Positions 35,844-47,464 of a stretch of 64,000 nt of DNA are shown piece after piece. The stretch's first letter is position 1; every line of letters begins with the position of its first letter. The stretch lies in the NCBI GenBank assembly GCA_026004415.1, contig BPJC01000002.1:1-64000 (forward strand). The letters are read 5' to 3'. The translations under genes and the position numbers were made by a program. Below the pieces are notes generated by a model. That model did no database searches, was not told the origin of the DNA, and worked only from the letters and a program-made list of their open reading frames with translations. This DNA is from Patescibacteria group bacterium. GTDB lineage: Bacteria > Patescibacteriota > Microgenomatia > UBA1406 > GWC2-37-13.

Positions 35844-38324
35844 TTAGATTAAAGTTGCTGTTGAGACTTTGCCATTATTTTTAGATTTTATAAGTCTGAC
35901 GCCTTTGGCTGATCTTGATCTTGTAGGTATTTCTTCAAGGTTAATTTTTATAATCTGACCTTTTTCTGTAGAAATAACTAATTGTTTTTCATCTCTTATA
36001 ATTCCAGCAAATGCAGTATAACCTGTTTTATTGTCTATGCCTATTGCTTTTATTCCTACACCTCCCCTATGTTGTTTTTTGAACTCTGATAACTTCGTTT
36101 TTTTGCCGATGCCGTTTTCTGATATGATAACTAAATAATTATCAGTCTCTTCTTTGGCAAATCTATCTGCGGCTACTACTTTATTATTTTTATCTAAATT
36201 AATGCCTTTTACGCCTTTGGCTGACCTGCCCATAGCTCTGACCTCTGCAATTGGAAACACTATGGCTTTGCCAGTTTTTGAAAATATCATTATGTTATCT
36301 GTTGGTTTTGTTTTGATTACCCATTTTAATTTGTCAGATTCATCCAGTTTTATGGCTATAATGCCATTGCTTCTGATGTTTTCAAAATCATTTAGTTTCG
36401 TTCTTTTAACAATACCTTGCTCAGTTACAAAAAATAATGATTCTGAGTTTTCTTCTTTATTATCAAGATCTATTATTGAAACAACAGAGTCATCTTTTGC
36501 TAAATTTAAAAAGTTTACTATAGCTTTTCCTTTAGATCTCTTGCTGGATTCTGGTATTTCCCAGGCTCTTAATTTGAAAACTTTGCCTTGATTAGTAAAA
36601 AATAAGATGTAGTTATGTTCCTGTGTAAAGATAAGTTGTTGTACTTGATCTTCATCTTTTACTTCAATGCCAATGGTTCCTACACCTCCTCGTTTTTGAG
36701 CTTTGAAGCTTTCTGCTGTTAATTTTTTAATATAGCCTTCTTTGGTAAGCATTACAAATACTTCTTTGTTGGGAATCAGTTTTTCATCTGTTATCTCCTC
36801 TGGCCTGTGTGCTATGATCTCTGTTTTTCTATTATCTTTGTAGGTTTTGGCAATCTCTATAAGTTCGTCTTTTATAACTTGAAGAACTTTAAAGATGTCT
36901 GATAAAATTGTTTTAAGATAGTTTATGAGTTCTTTAAGTTGTTTAAGCTCTTCTTCTAGTTTGTGTCTTTCTAGACCAGTGAGTTTTTTAAGTTGCATAT
37001 CAAGTATTGCTTGAGCTTGAACAGGGGTAAACTCAAATTTGTCAATAAGTTTTTGTTTGGCTTCTGATTCATTATCTGATCCTCTAATAATAGCAATTAT
37101 TTCATCTATATGATCCAGCGCTTTAAGAAGACCTTCTAAAATATGGGCTCTAGCTTCTGCTTGTTTTAGCTCATACTCTGATCTTTTAACTATAATATTG
37201 ATCCTGTGTTTAATGTATTCTTCCAATGCAGTTTTTAAAGATATTGTTTGTGGTATGCCATTTACTAAACAAACAAAGTTGACTGGAAAAGTTGTTTGCA
37301 GATCTGTGTATTTATACAATGCATTCAGTATTTTTTTATAGGGAGCTCCTCTTTTAAGTTCAATTACGATTCTGATTCCATCTCGGTCAGATTCATCTCT
37401 TAAATCAGATATGCCTTCAATTTTTTTGTTAGTTACTAAACCAGCAATTTTAGCCACTAAGTTAGCTTTATTTACCTGATATGGTAATTCTTTAATTATG
37501 ATTCTTTCTTTGTTTTTTGTTTCTTCATGTTCTACTCTGCCTCTGATTAATATTTTGCCTTTTCCTGTTGTGTAGGCATTTTTAATCTCATCTAGTCCGT
37601 AGATAATGCCTGCAGTTGGAAAGTCTGGTCCTTTTATAAACTGCATTATTTCATCTAAAGAGACTGGAAACTCTACTTCTGCTATTTTTGGGTCTTTAAT
37701 ATTTTGGCTAGTCTCTGATAGTTTGGCTTTGTCTATGCAGTAGTTTATTGCTGAAATTACTTCTTCTAAATTATGAGGTGGTATTTTGGTCGCCATACCT
37801 ACCGCAATACCTTCTGCACCCATCATAAGCAAATTTGGTATTTTGGCAGGAAGGTATAATGGCTCTTTTAAGGTGCCGTCGAAATTGTCTATAAACTCAA
37901 CTGTTGCTTTTTCTATATCTGCCAGTAACTCCTCTGCAATCTTTGTTAGTTTTACCTCTGTGTAACGCATTGCCGCTGGAGGGTCTCCGTCTATAGAGCC
38001 AAAGTTTCCTTGACCTTTAATTAAAGGGTATCGCATTGAAAAGTCCTGTGCCATTCTGACTAATGCTTCATAAACTGGAGCATCGCCATGTGGATGATAT
38101 TTTCCCAAAACCTCTCCGACTACTTTAGCAGACTTTGAGTATTTGGCATTATGAAATAGTCTCATTTTATACATTGCAAACAGTATTCTTCTTTGCACTG
38201 GTTTCAATCCGTCTCTTATATCCGGCAATGCTCTGGATACTATAACAGACATTGCATAGTTAAGATAAGATGTCTTCATCTCATCAACGATCTCTGTGTT
38301 TTTTATTGGTAGTTTATTGTCCAT
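35844..38324 (-). CDS. gyrA: DNA gyrase subunit A
   Basis: 826 aa. The breakage-reunion domain contains [38 protein letters not shown] and the catalytic [10 protein letters not shown] (Arg120, Tyr121). Beta-pinwheel repeats follow, with [10 protein letters not shown], close to the GyrA box (QRRGGKG) that distinguishes gyrase from topoisomerase IV. Pairs with GyrB encoded two genes upstream. Only pyrophosphatase separates the two subunits. Confidence 0.93.
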   Translation of the reverse strand: MDNKLPIKNTEIVDEMKTSYLNYAMSVIVSRALPDIRDGLKPVQRRILFAMYKMRLFHNAKYSKSAKVVGEVLGKYHPHGDAPVYEALVRMAQDFSMRYPLIKGQGNFGSIDGDPPAAMRYTEVKLTKIAEELLADIEKATVEFIDNFDGTLKEPLYLPAKIPNLLMMGAEGIAVGMATKIPPHNLEEVISAINYCIDKAKLSETSQNIKDPKIAEVEFPVSLDEIMQFIKGPDFPTAGIIYGLDEIKNAYTTGKGKILIRGRVEHEETKNKERIIIKELPYQVNKANLVAKIAGLVTNKKIEGISDLRDESDRDGIRIVIELKRGAPYKKILNALYKYTDLQTTFPVNFVCLVNGIPQTISLKTALEEYIKHRINIIVKRSEYELKQAEARAHILEGLLKALDHIDEIIAIIRGSDNESEAKQKLIDKFEFTPVQAQAILDMQLKKLTGLERHKLEEELKQLKELINYLKTILSDIFKVLQVIKDELIEIAKTYKDNRKTEIIAHRPEEITDEKLIPNKEVFVMLTKEGYIKKLTAESFKAQKRGGVGTIGIEVKDEDQVQQLIFTQEHNYILFFTNQGKVFKLRAWEIPESSKRSKGKAIVNFLNLAKDDSVVSIIDLDNKEENSESLFFVTEQGIVKRTKLNDFENIRSNGIIAIKLDESDKLKWVIKTKPTDNIMIFSKTGKAIVFPIAEVRAMGRSAKGVKGINLDKNNKVVAADRFAKEETDNYLVIISENGIGKKTKLSEFKKQHRGGVGIKAIGIDNKTGYTAFAGIIRDEKQLVISTEKGQIIKINLEEIPTRSRSAKGVRLIKSKNNGKVSTATLI

Positions 38325-38333
38325 ATAAGGTTG

Positions 38334-38843
38334 TTATAATGCTTTTTGTATTGCTTCAAGAGCTTTTTGTTTGGGTAAAAAATTTTTTGTTTTTACCCAT
38401 TTGTTAGGTTCAAGATCTTTGTATCTATCAAAAAAGTTTTTAATTTTATCTTTTACAGCCTGACTTAGATCTTTTACATCTTCAATATCTGCCATAAATG
38501 GATCAATCTTTTTCTCTGGAACAGCAATAATTTTAGTATCAATGCCAGCTTCGTCTTCCATTTCCAACATTCCTATTACTCTTGATGGTACTACAGATGA
38601 TGGCACAAAACTTTGAGATGACAGCACCAGCACATCTACAGGGTCGCCGTCTTCTGCATTAGTGTGTGGTATAAATCCATAGTTGAATGGAAAAACCATT
38701 GCTCCGTATAAAATTCTGTCTACAAATACAGCTGAAGAGTCTTTATCCAACTCGTATTTTACAGCTGAGTTTTGAGGAATCTCAATAACTACATTTATTT
38801 GTTCTGGTGGGTTTTCTCCTGTTTTTATTTTCGCTAAATTCAT
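38334..38843 (-). CDS. ppa: Inorganic pyrophosphatase, family I
   Basis: 170 aa from the ATG at 38841-38843 (the upstream alternative overlaps gyrB). EIPQNSAVKYELDKDS, YGFIPHTNAEDGDPVDVLV (three metal-binding Asp) and the late KKIDPFMADIEDVKDL are the family I signatures. Soluble enzyme that hydrolyses PPi released by polymerases, apt beside gyrase and translation genes. Confidence 0.95.
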   Translation of the reverse strand: MNLAKIKTGENPPEQINVVIEIPQNSAVKYELDKDSSAVFVDRILYGAMVFPFNYGFIPHTNAEDGDPVDVLVLSSQSFVPSSVVPSRVIGMLEMEDEAGIDTKIIAVPEKKIDPFMADIEDVKDLSQAVKDKIKNFFDRYKDLEPNKWVKTKNFLPKQKALEAIQKAL

Positions 38844-38868
38844 AGTTTTGGTAAAGCAACTTATAATT

Positions 38869-40794
<1,926 letters not shown>

Positions 40795-41193
40795 TTATTT
40801 TAACTCTACTTTTGCTCCGGCGGCTTCTAATTTCTGTTTGGCATTTTCAGCTTCTTCTTTTTTAACATCGACTAAGATTTCCTTTGGAGCTGAATCTACT
40901 AATTTTTTAGCGTCCATAAGACCTAGATCAGGTTTAAGCTCTCTTACAGCTTTAACAACATTTAGTTTGTTAGCGCCTGCTTCAGCCAAAACCACAGTAA
41001 AGCTGGATTTTTCTTCAGCTGGTGCTTCTTGTCCAGTTGGTGCTGTAGGTGTTGCTGAGGCGGCTACTGCCATTGGTTGTACTCCAAATTTATCTTCCAT
41101 ATACTCTGCTAACTCTGCTAGCTCAACTGCTGTTAGTTGTTCAATTTGTTCTGCTATTTTTGTAATTTTTTCTGAATATGTTTTATCAGCCAT
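40795..41193 (-). CDS. rplL: 50S ribosomal protein bL12
   Basis: 132 aa. An N-terminal dimerisation helix, an Ala/Pro-rich hinge (about residues 36-60) and a C-terminal domain ([35 protein letters not shown]) give the standard stalk protein that recruits GTPase factors. The strong Shine-Dalgarno upstream fits its need for several copies per ribosome. Confidence 0.97.
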   Translation of the reverse strand: MADKTYSEKITKIAEQIEQLTAVELAELAEYMEDKFGVQPMAVAASATPTAPTGQEAPAEEKSSFTVVLAEAGANKLNVVKAVRELKPDLGLMDAKKLVDSAPKEILVDVKKEEAENAKQKLEAAGAKVELK

Positions 41194-41200
41194 TATTTTA

Positions 41201-41213
41201 TTGTCACCTCCTT
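41201..41213 (-). promoter_or_regulatory. Strong Shine-Dalgarno for rplL
   Basis: AAGGAGGTGACAA on the minus strand is a near-complete anti-16S match, with its GGAGG centred about 14 nt before the ATG. It is much stronger than any start signal of the operon-leading genes here. Confidence 0.8.
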
Positions 41214-41236
41214 ACTAATTTTAACAACTTTTAACA

Positions 41237-41779
41237 TTAATTAGCTTGCTTTTTGCTTAATTCTTTAATAATAAGATAGACTTTGGTTGTATTATATTGT
41301 AAAGCTGTATGAATTCTTGATATTGGCGCTTTTATAGATGAGTATACTCTGGCCAACAACTCCTGTTTTGATGGCAGTTTGGATAATGCATCTAAGCTTT
41401 GGCTATCATAAACTGTATTGTCTATAAAACCTCCTTTAAACTGAATTTCTTCATAATCTTTAGCGTAGTCTGCGATTTTTTTAAGTACTTCGTATATATC
41501 TGTGCCGTCTAAGACAACTGCAGTGTTTTCCTTAAGTGGAAAGATTTTTTGCCTGAATTCTCTAAAGGTTTTGTTGTCATTTGATAATTTGTTAATTGCT
41601 TTTTCAAACAATGAGTTTTTAAGGAACTTAATTTTAGATTCATAGCTATCAAGTTCTCTCCTGATTTTTTCCAGTTGCTGGTGTTTTACTGATCCAATTT
41701 TTATGAGGAAAAAATTTTCAGCAGATGTTATCAGTTGTTCTAATTGTTCAACTTTTTGTTTTTTTATTTGATTTACCAT
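41237..41779 (-). CDS. rplJ: 50S ribosomal protein uL10
   Basis: 180 aa. KQKVEQLEQLITSAENFFLI at the N-terminus and KNSLFEKAINKLSND, then a C-terminal helix binding bL12 dimers. It anchors the L12 stalk to 23S rRNA and normally represses its own operon by binding the leader, which is present here. A GAAGGA element lies 5-10 nt before the ATG. Confidence 0.93.
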   Translation of the reverse strand: MVNQIKKQKVEQLEQLITSAENFFLIKIGSVKHQQLEKIRRELDSYESKIKFLKNSLFEKAINKLSNDNKTFREFRQKIFPLKENTAVVLDGTDIYEVLKKIADYAKDYEEIQFKGGFIDNTVYDSQSLDALSKLPSKQELLARVYSSIKAPISRIHTALQYNTTKVYLIIKELSKKQAN

Positions 41780-41854
41780 AGTTTTCCTTCACCCTTAACT
41801 TGGGATCTCCTGTAGGTCTTATGTTTTTGTCAAACTGCCTACAGTCTTGGATAA
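41780..41854 (-). ncRNA. L10 leader, cis-regulatory RNA
   Basis: Between the predicted start site (about 41854) and rplJ, the minus strand reads CCAAGACTGTAGGC, then a loop, then ACCTACAGGAGATCCCAAG. CTGTAGG (41838-41844) and CCTACAG (41810-41816) pair perfectly. Both the pairing and the flanking AGAC/GGAGAUCCC-type strands match the known L10 leader family that binds L10(L12) to repress translation. Confidence 0.8.
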
Positions 41855-41860
41855 ATTAAA

Positions 41861-41889
41861 ATTATACCAGTTGTTATAAATTTTGCAAA
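41861..41889 (-). promoter_or_regulatory. Promoter of the rplJ-gyrase operon
   Basis: TTTGCA (41884-41889) and TATAAT (41861-41866) on the minus strand are 17 nt apart. It overlaps the last codons of rpmE and precedes the L10 leader. Confidence 0.65.
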
Positions 41890-42164
41890 AGATCTTTTAA
41901 AGACTGATTAACTTGTTTCTTTTTGTTTGATTTTGTTTCTTTGCTTTTCTTTTTAAACTCTTTAGCTAGTTGTTGTTTTCTTTGGAACTTTTCTACAAGT
42001 CCTTTAGTGTCAATAAATTTTTGTTCTCCTGTATAGAAAGGATGACAGTTTGAACAGACTTCTACTTCAATGTAATCTTTAGTTGATCCAACCTCAAAAC
42101 TAGTGCCGCAACCTCTACAGTGGACTTTTGCTTGATAATATTTTATTCCTGAATCTTTTGGCAT
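41874..42164 (-). CDS. rpmE: 50S ribosomal protein bL31
   Basis: 96 aa. The zinc-type Cys pairs VHCRGCG and [11 protein letters not shown] mark the C+ form of bL31. A long Lys-rich C-terminal tail (residues 60-96) extends beyond the usual 66-70 aa. The -10 TATAAT (42174-42179) ends 9 nt before the ATG. Confidence 0.92.
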   Translation of the reverse strand: MPKDSGIKYYQAKVHCRGCGTSFEVGSTKDYIEVEVCSNCHPFYTGEQKFIDTKGLVEKFQRKQQLAKEFKKKSKETKSNKKKQVNQSLKDLLQNL

Positions 42165-42544
42165 AGTTTATATATTATAAACTAAAGATCTAAAAAATAA
42201 AGTGCTTTATTAAATTATAAGTTTGGTTTGTTTTAGAACTTGAGCTTTTCTGTTATTTAATTTTTTAAGGTTTAAATATTTTGGAGATATTGCCTAGGTT
42301 GTCTATATTCATTGCATTTAAGATGCAGGTTAATGAGGCTGAGATTAGTTGATATTGTTATGTTTTAATAAATTTAACAAGAGAGCTGTTTTAGTTTGTT
42401 GCAGATACAAAAAATTATTGGGTTAAACCCATCTTTTTGACTATAAGTATTGCTGTTGGGTTGTTTAAGTTTCCTTAAGAAACATAAAATAATTTTGCCT
42501 ATGTATTCTACTGCAGTTTAGCTAAATTTGCTTTAAGTTTGTTG

Positions 42545-44158
42545 TTAAAGATAGATTTTATTTTTAATCAAATACCAGTCAGCCCTTATTAGGTACTCAA
42601 AATATAATGATAAAAAAGGATTCTTGTAGAGTTGGCTGGTTTCATCTTTTAGCAATTTTGTTATGTTGTCAATATTTATAAGGTTTTTGCTAGCTAGTAC
42701 AGAGTTTTCTAGCTCCCAGTTAATTAGTTTTCTTGATTTATAACAAAGTTTAAAGCAAATTCAGTGCCGCCTTTTTTTAGGGATGAACATCTCTGGCAGA
42801 AAAATATGGTTTAGATATTTAAAAAATCTTTGTTTGGCATCCTAGTCTTTGGGTATTGGTTTGTGTTTTCTTCTAAAAGATAAACAAAATGTATTTAGAT
42901 CAAAGTAAGGAGATATTGTTGTAATCCCCAAGCCGCTGTAATATTTATAAGTATAAAAACTTTCCATAAGATAAACATCAGAGAAAATAGTTGGAGTGTA
43001 AGATCTGCTGTTGAATCTTTCTCTGTCAAGAAAAAGATCAATTCCTTGTTGAGTAAATAAATCACTGGTACCATAATTAAATAAATACTGTACATTGTCA
43101 AAGTAGCTTAGCTGTCTATGAAATTTGTTTAATCTTATCAATTTGTATGAAAGGTAAGTCTCATCGCCATGCTGGCCTGAGGTCTGTATTTATCTAAAAA
43201 CCTTATGTATTGGCCGTAGTAATCTGTCTTAAGTTGCAAAATGTCAAACCTGTTTCAAGAGTTAAAGTAATCTTTGCTGTACTCTGTTATTGGGTCTATG
43301 TTAATAAATCTTAATTGAAGATTATGGTGTTTGACAAAATTATTTATTGTACTAAAACTTTCTGTTCCATATTGGTCTGGAAAGACAAAACTATAACAAT
43401 AAAAGTTTTCTGGTCCTATAATGTTTGCAAGAGCATAAGCTACTAAAGTACAGTCAAAACCGCTTGATACTTCACAGCTAATTGAGGTGTTATTGGGCAG
43501 ATGGGATACAACTTTTTTTATTGACTCAAAAATTAAATCTTCAGGTTCAAAAGCATAGGTCTTATCATCTAAATCTTTGTTTTGGTTTAACAAATTTACA
43601 AATTTGTCAAGATTTAGAACTGATTTTGTCTTAAGCTCTATTTTTTGTGATCTTAAACTAAACTCTAATATACATCCTGGTAGCAGATGTTTGTCAGCAT
43701 CTAGTATAGTAATGTTCAATAAGGTTGAAAGTTGAGGCAACATAGTTTAACAAACCATCAAGGTTTGCCTTTAAACGAGTTGTTTGCGAGATTATTTTTA
43801 ATATATCATCAAAGGAAGTTGCAAAAATGATTTTATTTTCAAATACAGAGTAAAATAGGGGTATTGAGGCTTTGTTGTCCATAGCCACAGTTAGTGTGTT
43901 TCTGTTTTTATCAAAAATAAACAATAGGTAACTACAGTAATCATTGGCAATGCGAGCAAATCAGTATTTGTTGATCTCTTTGCTAGGTTTTTTCTGGTGC
44001 AGTATGAAACAAAACTAGAAAAATAACCAACAATTATTTGTTGATTATCTCTGTAAATGTATTTTTCTGGCAAAATAAGGTCTGGCAGTTGATCAAAAAG
44101 TGTTTTCTATATCATCTTCATCTTTTATTGTTAAAGTAAAGTTATTATTGGTTATCAT
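42545..44158 (-). pseudogene. Asparagine-synthetase-like protein, decayed (possible lasso-type cyclase)
   Basis: Fragments in changing frames run along the minus strand. Recognisable pieces are a degraded glutaminase-like N-terminus (LFIFDKNRNTLTVAMDNKAS), a PP-loop-like VSSGFDCTLVAYAL (compare SGG-D-S), SGQHGDETYLSYKLIRL and ISPYFDLNTFCLSF, ending LFFEYLIRADWYLIKNK before a stop at 42545-42547. At least five frame breaks are needed. Synthetase-like cyclases of this fold close macrolactam rings in lasso peptides. Here the N-terminal Cys nucleophile is absent, as in such cyclases. The intact-gene alternative is excluded by the frame breaks. Confidence 0.65.
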
Positions 44159-44426
44159 CTTCTATAATCATCTTTGATGCTAATAATTTATTAATTAAGT
44201 TAAACATTTTCTGTTGGTTGTATTCTTTATAGTGTTTTTCAAATAAAAAGATCAACTCTGATTGATCTACAGGTCTGTTTATAAGATAGAGCTCTTTTAA
44301 AAATAAGTATAAAGGCGGTTTTACTATTATAAAGTCTTCATTGTTTCAATCATAGGCAATAGTTTCATAACCAAAAATTTCATCATCATCTAGAAAAATA
44401 ATTGAGTATTTATTTAATGCAAACAC
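44145..44426 (-). pseudogene. PqqD-like (RiPP recognition element) protein, disrupted
   Basis: A 94-codon frame from a possible GTG (44424-44426) to a TAA at 44145-44147 carries one internal TGA. It reads FALNKYSIIFLDDDEIF, GYETIAYD-stop-NNED, then LFLKELYLINRPVDQSEL and FEKHYKEYNQQKMFNLINKL. The pattern of a short beta sheet followed by three helices, and the 'lysine-rich end, LINKLLASKMII' last helix, matches PqqD-type peptide chaperones. Its 3' end overlaps the ATG of the synthetase-like gene by 14 nt, the coupling seen in RiPP operons. Confidence 0.5.
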
Positions 44427-44459
44427 ATTTTGTGTTTAACTGATTAATTTTTTGCATAT

Positions 44460-44640
44460 TTTACATTCTTACCCCTTCATGCATACCCGCTTCTCTGCCC
44501 CCCCTCTTTTGTGTTGCATTATTTTACCGTAACCTGTCAGCTTTTCTAATCCTAATCTTTCTCTGTTTTCTGCCCAGACTTCGTCTGTCTCTATTTTATT
44601 ATATTGTTCATATGTTTTGTCTGCTTCATTATTTTATTGG
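44460..44640 (-). other. Open stretch of unknown origin (possible precursor or gene debris)
   Basis: An uninterrupted frame reads KTYEQYNKIETDEVWAENRE and RLGLEKLTGYGKIMQHKRGG. I do not recognise it. In a RiPP reading it would be the peptide precursor region, but nothing (leader motif or Gly-rich core) is decisive. Confidence 0.25.
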
Positions 44641-44686
44641 GTATATGAGTAATAGTTTTTAAATAAAATTTTGGCATTTTAAAAAC

Positions 44687-44845
44687 TTACTCTCTGTTTT
44701 TAAGATGTCTACCCAGATCTGCTGTGATTAAGTTTATTTTTTGGCAGGCAAAGATTGTCAGCAGGACTAACAAAACAACTGTAAAGATTTTTGTGTTTTG
44801 TTCATAAACTACTTTTATAGTTTTTTTATGACTAATTTTGCTTTG
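44687..44845 (-). pseudogene. N-terminal remnant of a GT-C membrane glycosyltransferase
   Basis: The minus-strand frame NTKIFTVVLLVLLTIFACQK then INLITADLGRHLKNRE ends at TAA (44687-44689). The hydrophobic first helix followed by TADLGRHLKN is the usual start of a large GT39-like family in these genomes. Nothing of the remaining 400-odd residues is present except a short NYYSYTQ echo in another frame. It is a truncated relic between the polymerase gene and the RiPP-like debris. Confidence 0.45.
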
Positions 44846-44847
44846 TA

Positions 44848-46086
44848 CTAGACTTTAATATTAAGCAGAAACAGGCTTCTTTTTTGTTTTTTAGGCTTTG
44901 TGTAAATCTGCAGACCTGTTGTTAAAGAGTTAGGATATTTTTGGTTGACAAAGTCGATCTTTTCATAAAGTTTTTTAAGCTTTGCTTCTTTATCTAAATT
45001 GTCAAAAATCAGCAACTGTCTGATGTCAGCTGGTTTAAGATTAAATAGCACTACTCCTGTTGCTCTATACTCTAAGTTTGGTTTATAGATCTTTATTAGC
45101 TCTTGCTCTACTCTTTTATATATAAGCAAAGGATAGGCTGTATAACAGGTTAAGTTTATCTCTGATTTCAAGTAAATAAACTGTTGGGTTTTTATAAAAA
45201 TTGCTATTTTATTTGTTAAAAGATTAAGTTTTCTTAGTTGTCTAAAAGATGAGTCAATATTGGCAAACAAATGTGATTTTATAATCTTTATATTTTTAGT
45301 TGAAGGGTAAAATGTTTGGCTTCTGGTTATTGATTTTGGTTTTTCTTTATCTGGAATAATGTCGTAAATTTTTATACCTTTAAGTTCAAAATATGTTTCT
45401 ATCTGGGGCTTATAGAAATGCTTTTTTACAAAGTTTAAGTCTTTATCAGTAAAATCCAATGCTGTTTTTATGCCTAGTTTGATCATTTTATCCGCTGTTT
45501 TATTGCCAATTCCCCAGACATCTTGTATAGCAACCTGTGATAAAAAATCTTTGATCTGATTTTTGGCTACTACTGTTAATCCATCTGGTTTTTGGTGCTT
45601 TGAGGCTGATTTTGCCAAAGTTTTGGTTAGGCTTATGCCTATTGATACTGTTATATCAAGTTCTTTTTTAATTGTTTCTTTTATTGTTTTTCCCAGTTTC
45701 TTATAAGAGCAGTGATATGCTGGGTTTAGGTTTGTTAGGTCTAAAAATGATTCATCGATTGAGTAATTCTCTACTTTGTCAGTAAACCTTGAAAGTATTT
45801 GGGTCATTTTGTTAGATATCAATGAATACAGTTTATACTGTGAATTTTTGACAATAACTTGAGGGAACTGTTTTTTTATATCTCTAATGAGCATGCCTCT
45901 TTTTATGCCTAATTTTTTGGCTATATAACATACAGAGGTAGCAATACCTCTTTCTGCTCCTGTAACAACTGGTTTGTTTTTTAAGTAAGGAGCTACAGCT
46001 TTTTCGCATGAAGCAAAAAAGGCATCGGAATCAATATGCAAAACTGCATTAGGCCAGTTTTCTAATCTGTGACAATCTGTTGTCAT
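44848..46086 (-). CDS. Y-family DNA polymerase (DinB/UmuC-like)
   Basis: 412 aa. HIDSDAFFASCEKAV (Asp19) and the catalytic YSIDESFLD (Asp111, Glu112) are complete, and the thumb and little-finger regions follow (SKHQKPDGLTVV, VWGIGNKTADKMIKLGIKTA helix-hairpin-helix). It bypasses DNA lesions at the cost of fidelity. The ATG overlaps the LexA stop (ATGA), so both are made from the SOS-regulated transcript. No beta-clamp-binding motif was checked. Confidence 0.93.
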   Translation of the reverse strand: MTTDCHRLENWPNAVLHIDSDAFFASCEKAVAPYLKNKPVVTGAERGIATSVCYIAKKLGIKRGMLIRDIKKQFPQVIVKNSQYKLYSLISNKMTQILSRFTDKVENYSIDESFLDLTNLNPAYHCSYKKLGKTIKETIKKELDITVSIGISLTKTLAKSASKHQKPDGLTVVAKNQIKDFLSQVAIQDVWGIGNKTADKMIKLGIKTALDFTDKDLNFVKKHFYKPQIETYFELKGIKIYDIIPDKEKPKSITRSQTFYPSTKNIKIIKSHLFANIDSSFRQLRKLNLLTNKIAIFIKTQQFIYLKSEINLTCYTAYPLLIYKRVEQELIKIYKPNLEYRATGVVLFNLKPADIRQLLIFDNLDKEAKLKKLYEKIDFVNQKYPNSLTTGLQIYTKPKKQKRSLFLLNIKV

Positions 46087-46664
46087 AAATATTTTCTCAC
46101 AACTCCTGTTACTACGCCAGCAATTATTAGTTCTTCTTTTGGGTAGATAACTGGATACTTTTTGTTAGCTGGTTTTAAACAGATTTTGTTTCGGTCTTTA
46201 ATAAAGTATTTTATAGTCCATTTATTATCAACTTGGGCAATGACGATCATTCCTGAGGTGGGAGTTATTGTCCTGTCTACTAAGACATAGTCTCCTGGCA
46301 ATATGCCTGCTTCCTGCATAGAGTCGCCAGATATTTTAAGCATAAAGGTTGCTTGAGGGTTTTTGATTAAAAACTCATCTAAAGATAAGGTGTCTAAAGT
46401 TTCTTCTTCTGTAGTATTAGGAAATCCTGCCTGAATATAGCCAAGTAGTTTCACTGGCTTTAACTTGTCTGATGGTATTAATTTTCCTTGTTCATCTTTT
46501 CTAATATAATCCTTTTCAATAAGTTTTTGGCAAAAGCTGTAAATAGTATTCTTTGATTTTAAATTAAAGATTTCGCACATCTCAGAGTATGAAGGAAGTC
46601 TTTTTTTATCAATATAAAACTTAATAAGTTTTTGAAGTCTTTGATTAAAAACTGTTTGATTCAT
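46083..46664 (-). CDS. lexA: LexA-like SOS repressor (S24 autoprotease)
   Basis: 193 aa. A winged-helix N-terminal domain (LPSYSEMCEIFNLKSKNTIY) is joined to an S24 domain with the cleavage dipeptide Ala79-Gly80 (YIQAGFPN), nucleophile Ser115 (SGDSMQEAG) and base Lys152 (WTIKYF). An UmuD-type reading is less likely because the DNA-binding domain is present. It sits first in an operon with a Y-family polymerase and has its own SOS box, so it is autoregulated and de-repressed by RecA filaments. Confidence 0.92.
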   Translation of the reverse strand: MNQTVFNQRLQKLIKFYIDKKRLPSYSEMCEIFNLKSKNTIYSFCQKLIEKDYIRKDEQGKLIPSDKLKPVKLLGYIQAGFPNTTEEETLDTLSLDEFLIKNPQATFMLKISGDSMQEAGILPGDYVLVDRTITPTSGMIVIAQVDNKWTIKYFIKDRNKICLKPANKKYPVIYPKEELIIAGVVTGVVRKYL

Positions 46665-46671
46665 AGATTAA

Positions 46672-46700
46672 ATGATAATAGAACAATCGTTCTGTGTCAA
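46672..46700 (-). promoter_or_regulatory. SOS promoter with LexA box, leaderless
   Basis: TTGACA (46695-46700) and TATCAT (46672-46677) lie 17 nt apart on the minus strand. The spacer holds GAACGATTGTTC (46681-46692), a match to the Gram-positive GAAC-N4-GTTC LexA site. The -10 ends 7 nt before the lexA ATG. Confidence 0.85.
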
Positions 46701-46753
46701 TGGCTTTTAAGATTGTAGTTTTTAGTTATTTTTTAATATGCGTTTGGTTTGTA

Positions 46754-47461
46754 TTATTTAAGAAGTTTGTTTAAGATTCTGAATATTTTTTCCCACTTAC
46801 CTTCATAAATAACCTGATCAAGGTTATAAAAACTTTTTTTTATTCTGTGATCTGTGATTCTGTTTTGAGGAAAGTTATAGGTTCTAATTTTTTCTGCTCT
46901 TTCTCCTGTTCCTAAATCTTTTACATAAGAAAAGATTGCGCCTCGTTTTTTTTCCTGTTCAAGTTCATAGAGTTTTGCGGCCAAAAGATTAAGAGCTATT
47001 TTTCTGTTGGCTTCTTGAAATCTTTCTCTACTTGAAGTTACTGTAATTCCTGTTGGTTTGTGTGTCAGTCTTACAGCTGTTTCTACTTTGTTGACATTTT
47101 GTCCTCCGTGTCCTCCGCTTCTGAAAAACTGCCAGTCTAGATCGTTTGGTTTTATGTCAATATCATTGGAGGTAATTTCCGGTAGTACTATTATTATAGC
47201 TGTAGATGTATGTATTCTTCCGTATCTTTCGGTGGTTGGAATTCTTTGTACTCTGTGCACACCAGTTTCGTTTTTGAATTTATTATAGATGTTATCTCCT
47301 TTAATTTGTACAATATCATCGTCTAAAAATCTTATCTTAAAGTTGTTCTTTTCTGCATATTTAAGGTAAGATTTTAGCAAATCTTGAGCCCAAAGATTTG
47401 CTTCTTGTCCTCCTACTCCTGGTTTTGCTTCAATGATTGCAGTATCTTGGTTAATTTGCAT
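46754..47461 (-). CDS. prfA: Peptide chain release factor 1 lacking domain 1
   Basis: 235 aa against about 355 for standard RF1. It starts directly at the [19 protein letters not shown] segment, equivalent to about residue 115 of E. coli RF1. The stop-codon reading motif is PTT (residues 75-77; RF1 has P-x-T) and the GGQ is in [11 protein letters not shown] (119-121). The upstream gene stops only 3 nt before this ATG, so the missing N-terminal domain is not hidden upstream. It reads UAA and UAG and releases the peptide. Domain 1 contacts RF3 and the methyltransferase PrmC in other bacteria. Confidence 0.88.
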   Translation of the reverse strand: MQINQDTAIIEAKPGVGGQEANLWAQDLLKSYLKYAEKNNFKIRFLDDDIVQIKGDNIYNKFKNETGVHRVQRIPTTERYGRIHTSTAIIIVLPEITSNDIDIKPNDLDWQFFRSGGHGGQNVNKVETAVRLTHKPTGITVTSSRERFQEANRKIALNLLAAKLYELEQEKKRGAIFSYVKDLGTGERAEKIRTYNFPQNRITDHRIKKSFYNLDQVIYEGKWEKIFRILNKLLK

Positions 47462-47464
47462 TCC

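Noticed and set aside
44145-44426. UGA recoding (stop to Trp or Gly) suggested by the internal TGA
   Set aside because: Intact genes in the window end with TGA, for example at 18978-18980 and 22782-22784, so TGA is a stop. The internal one marks decay.
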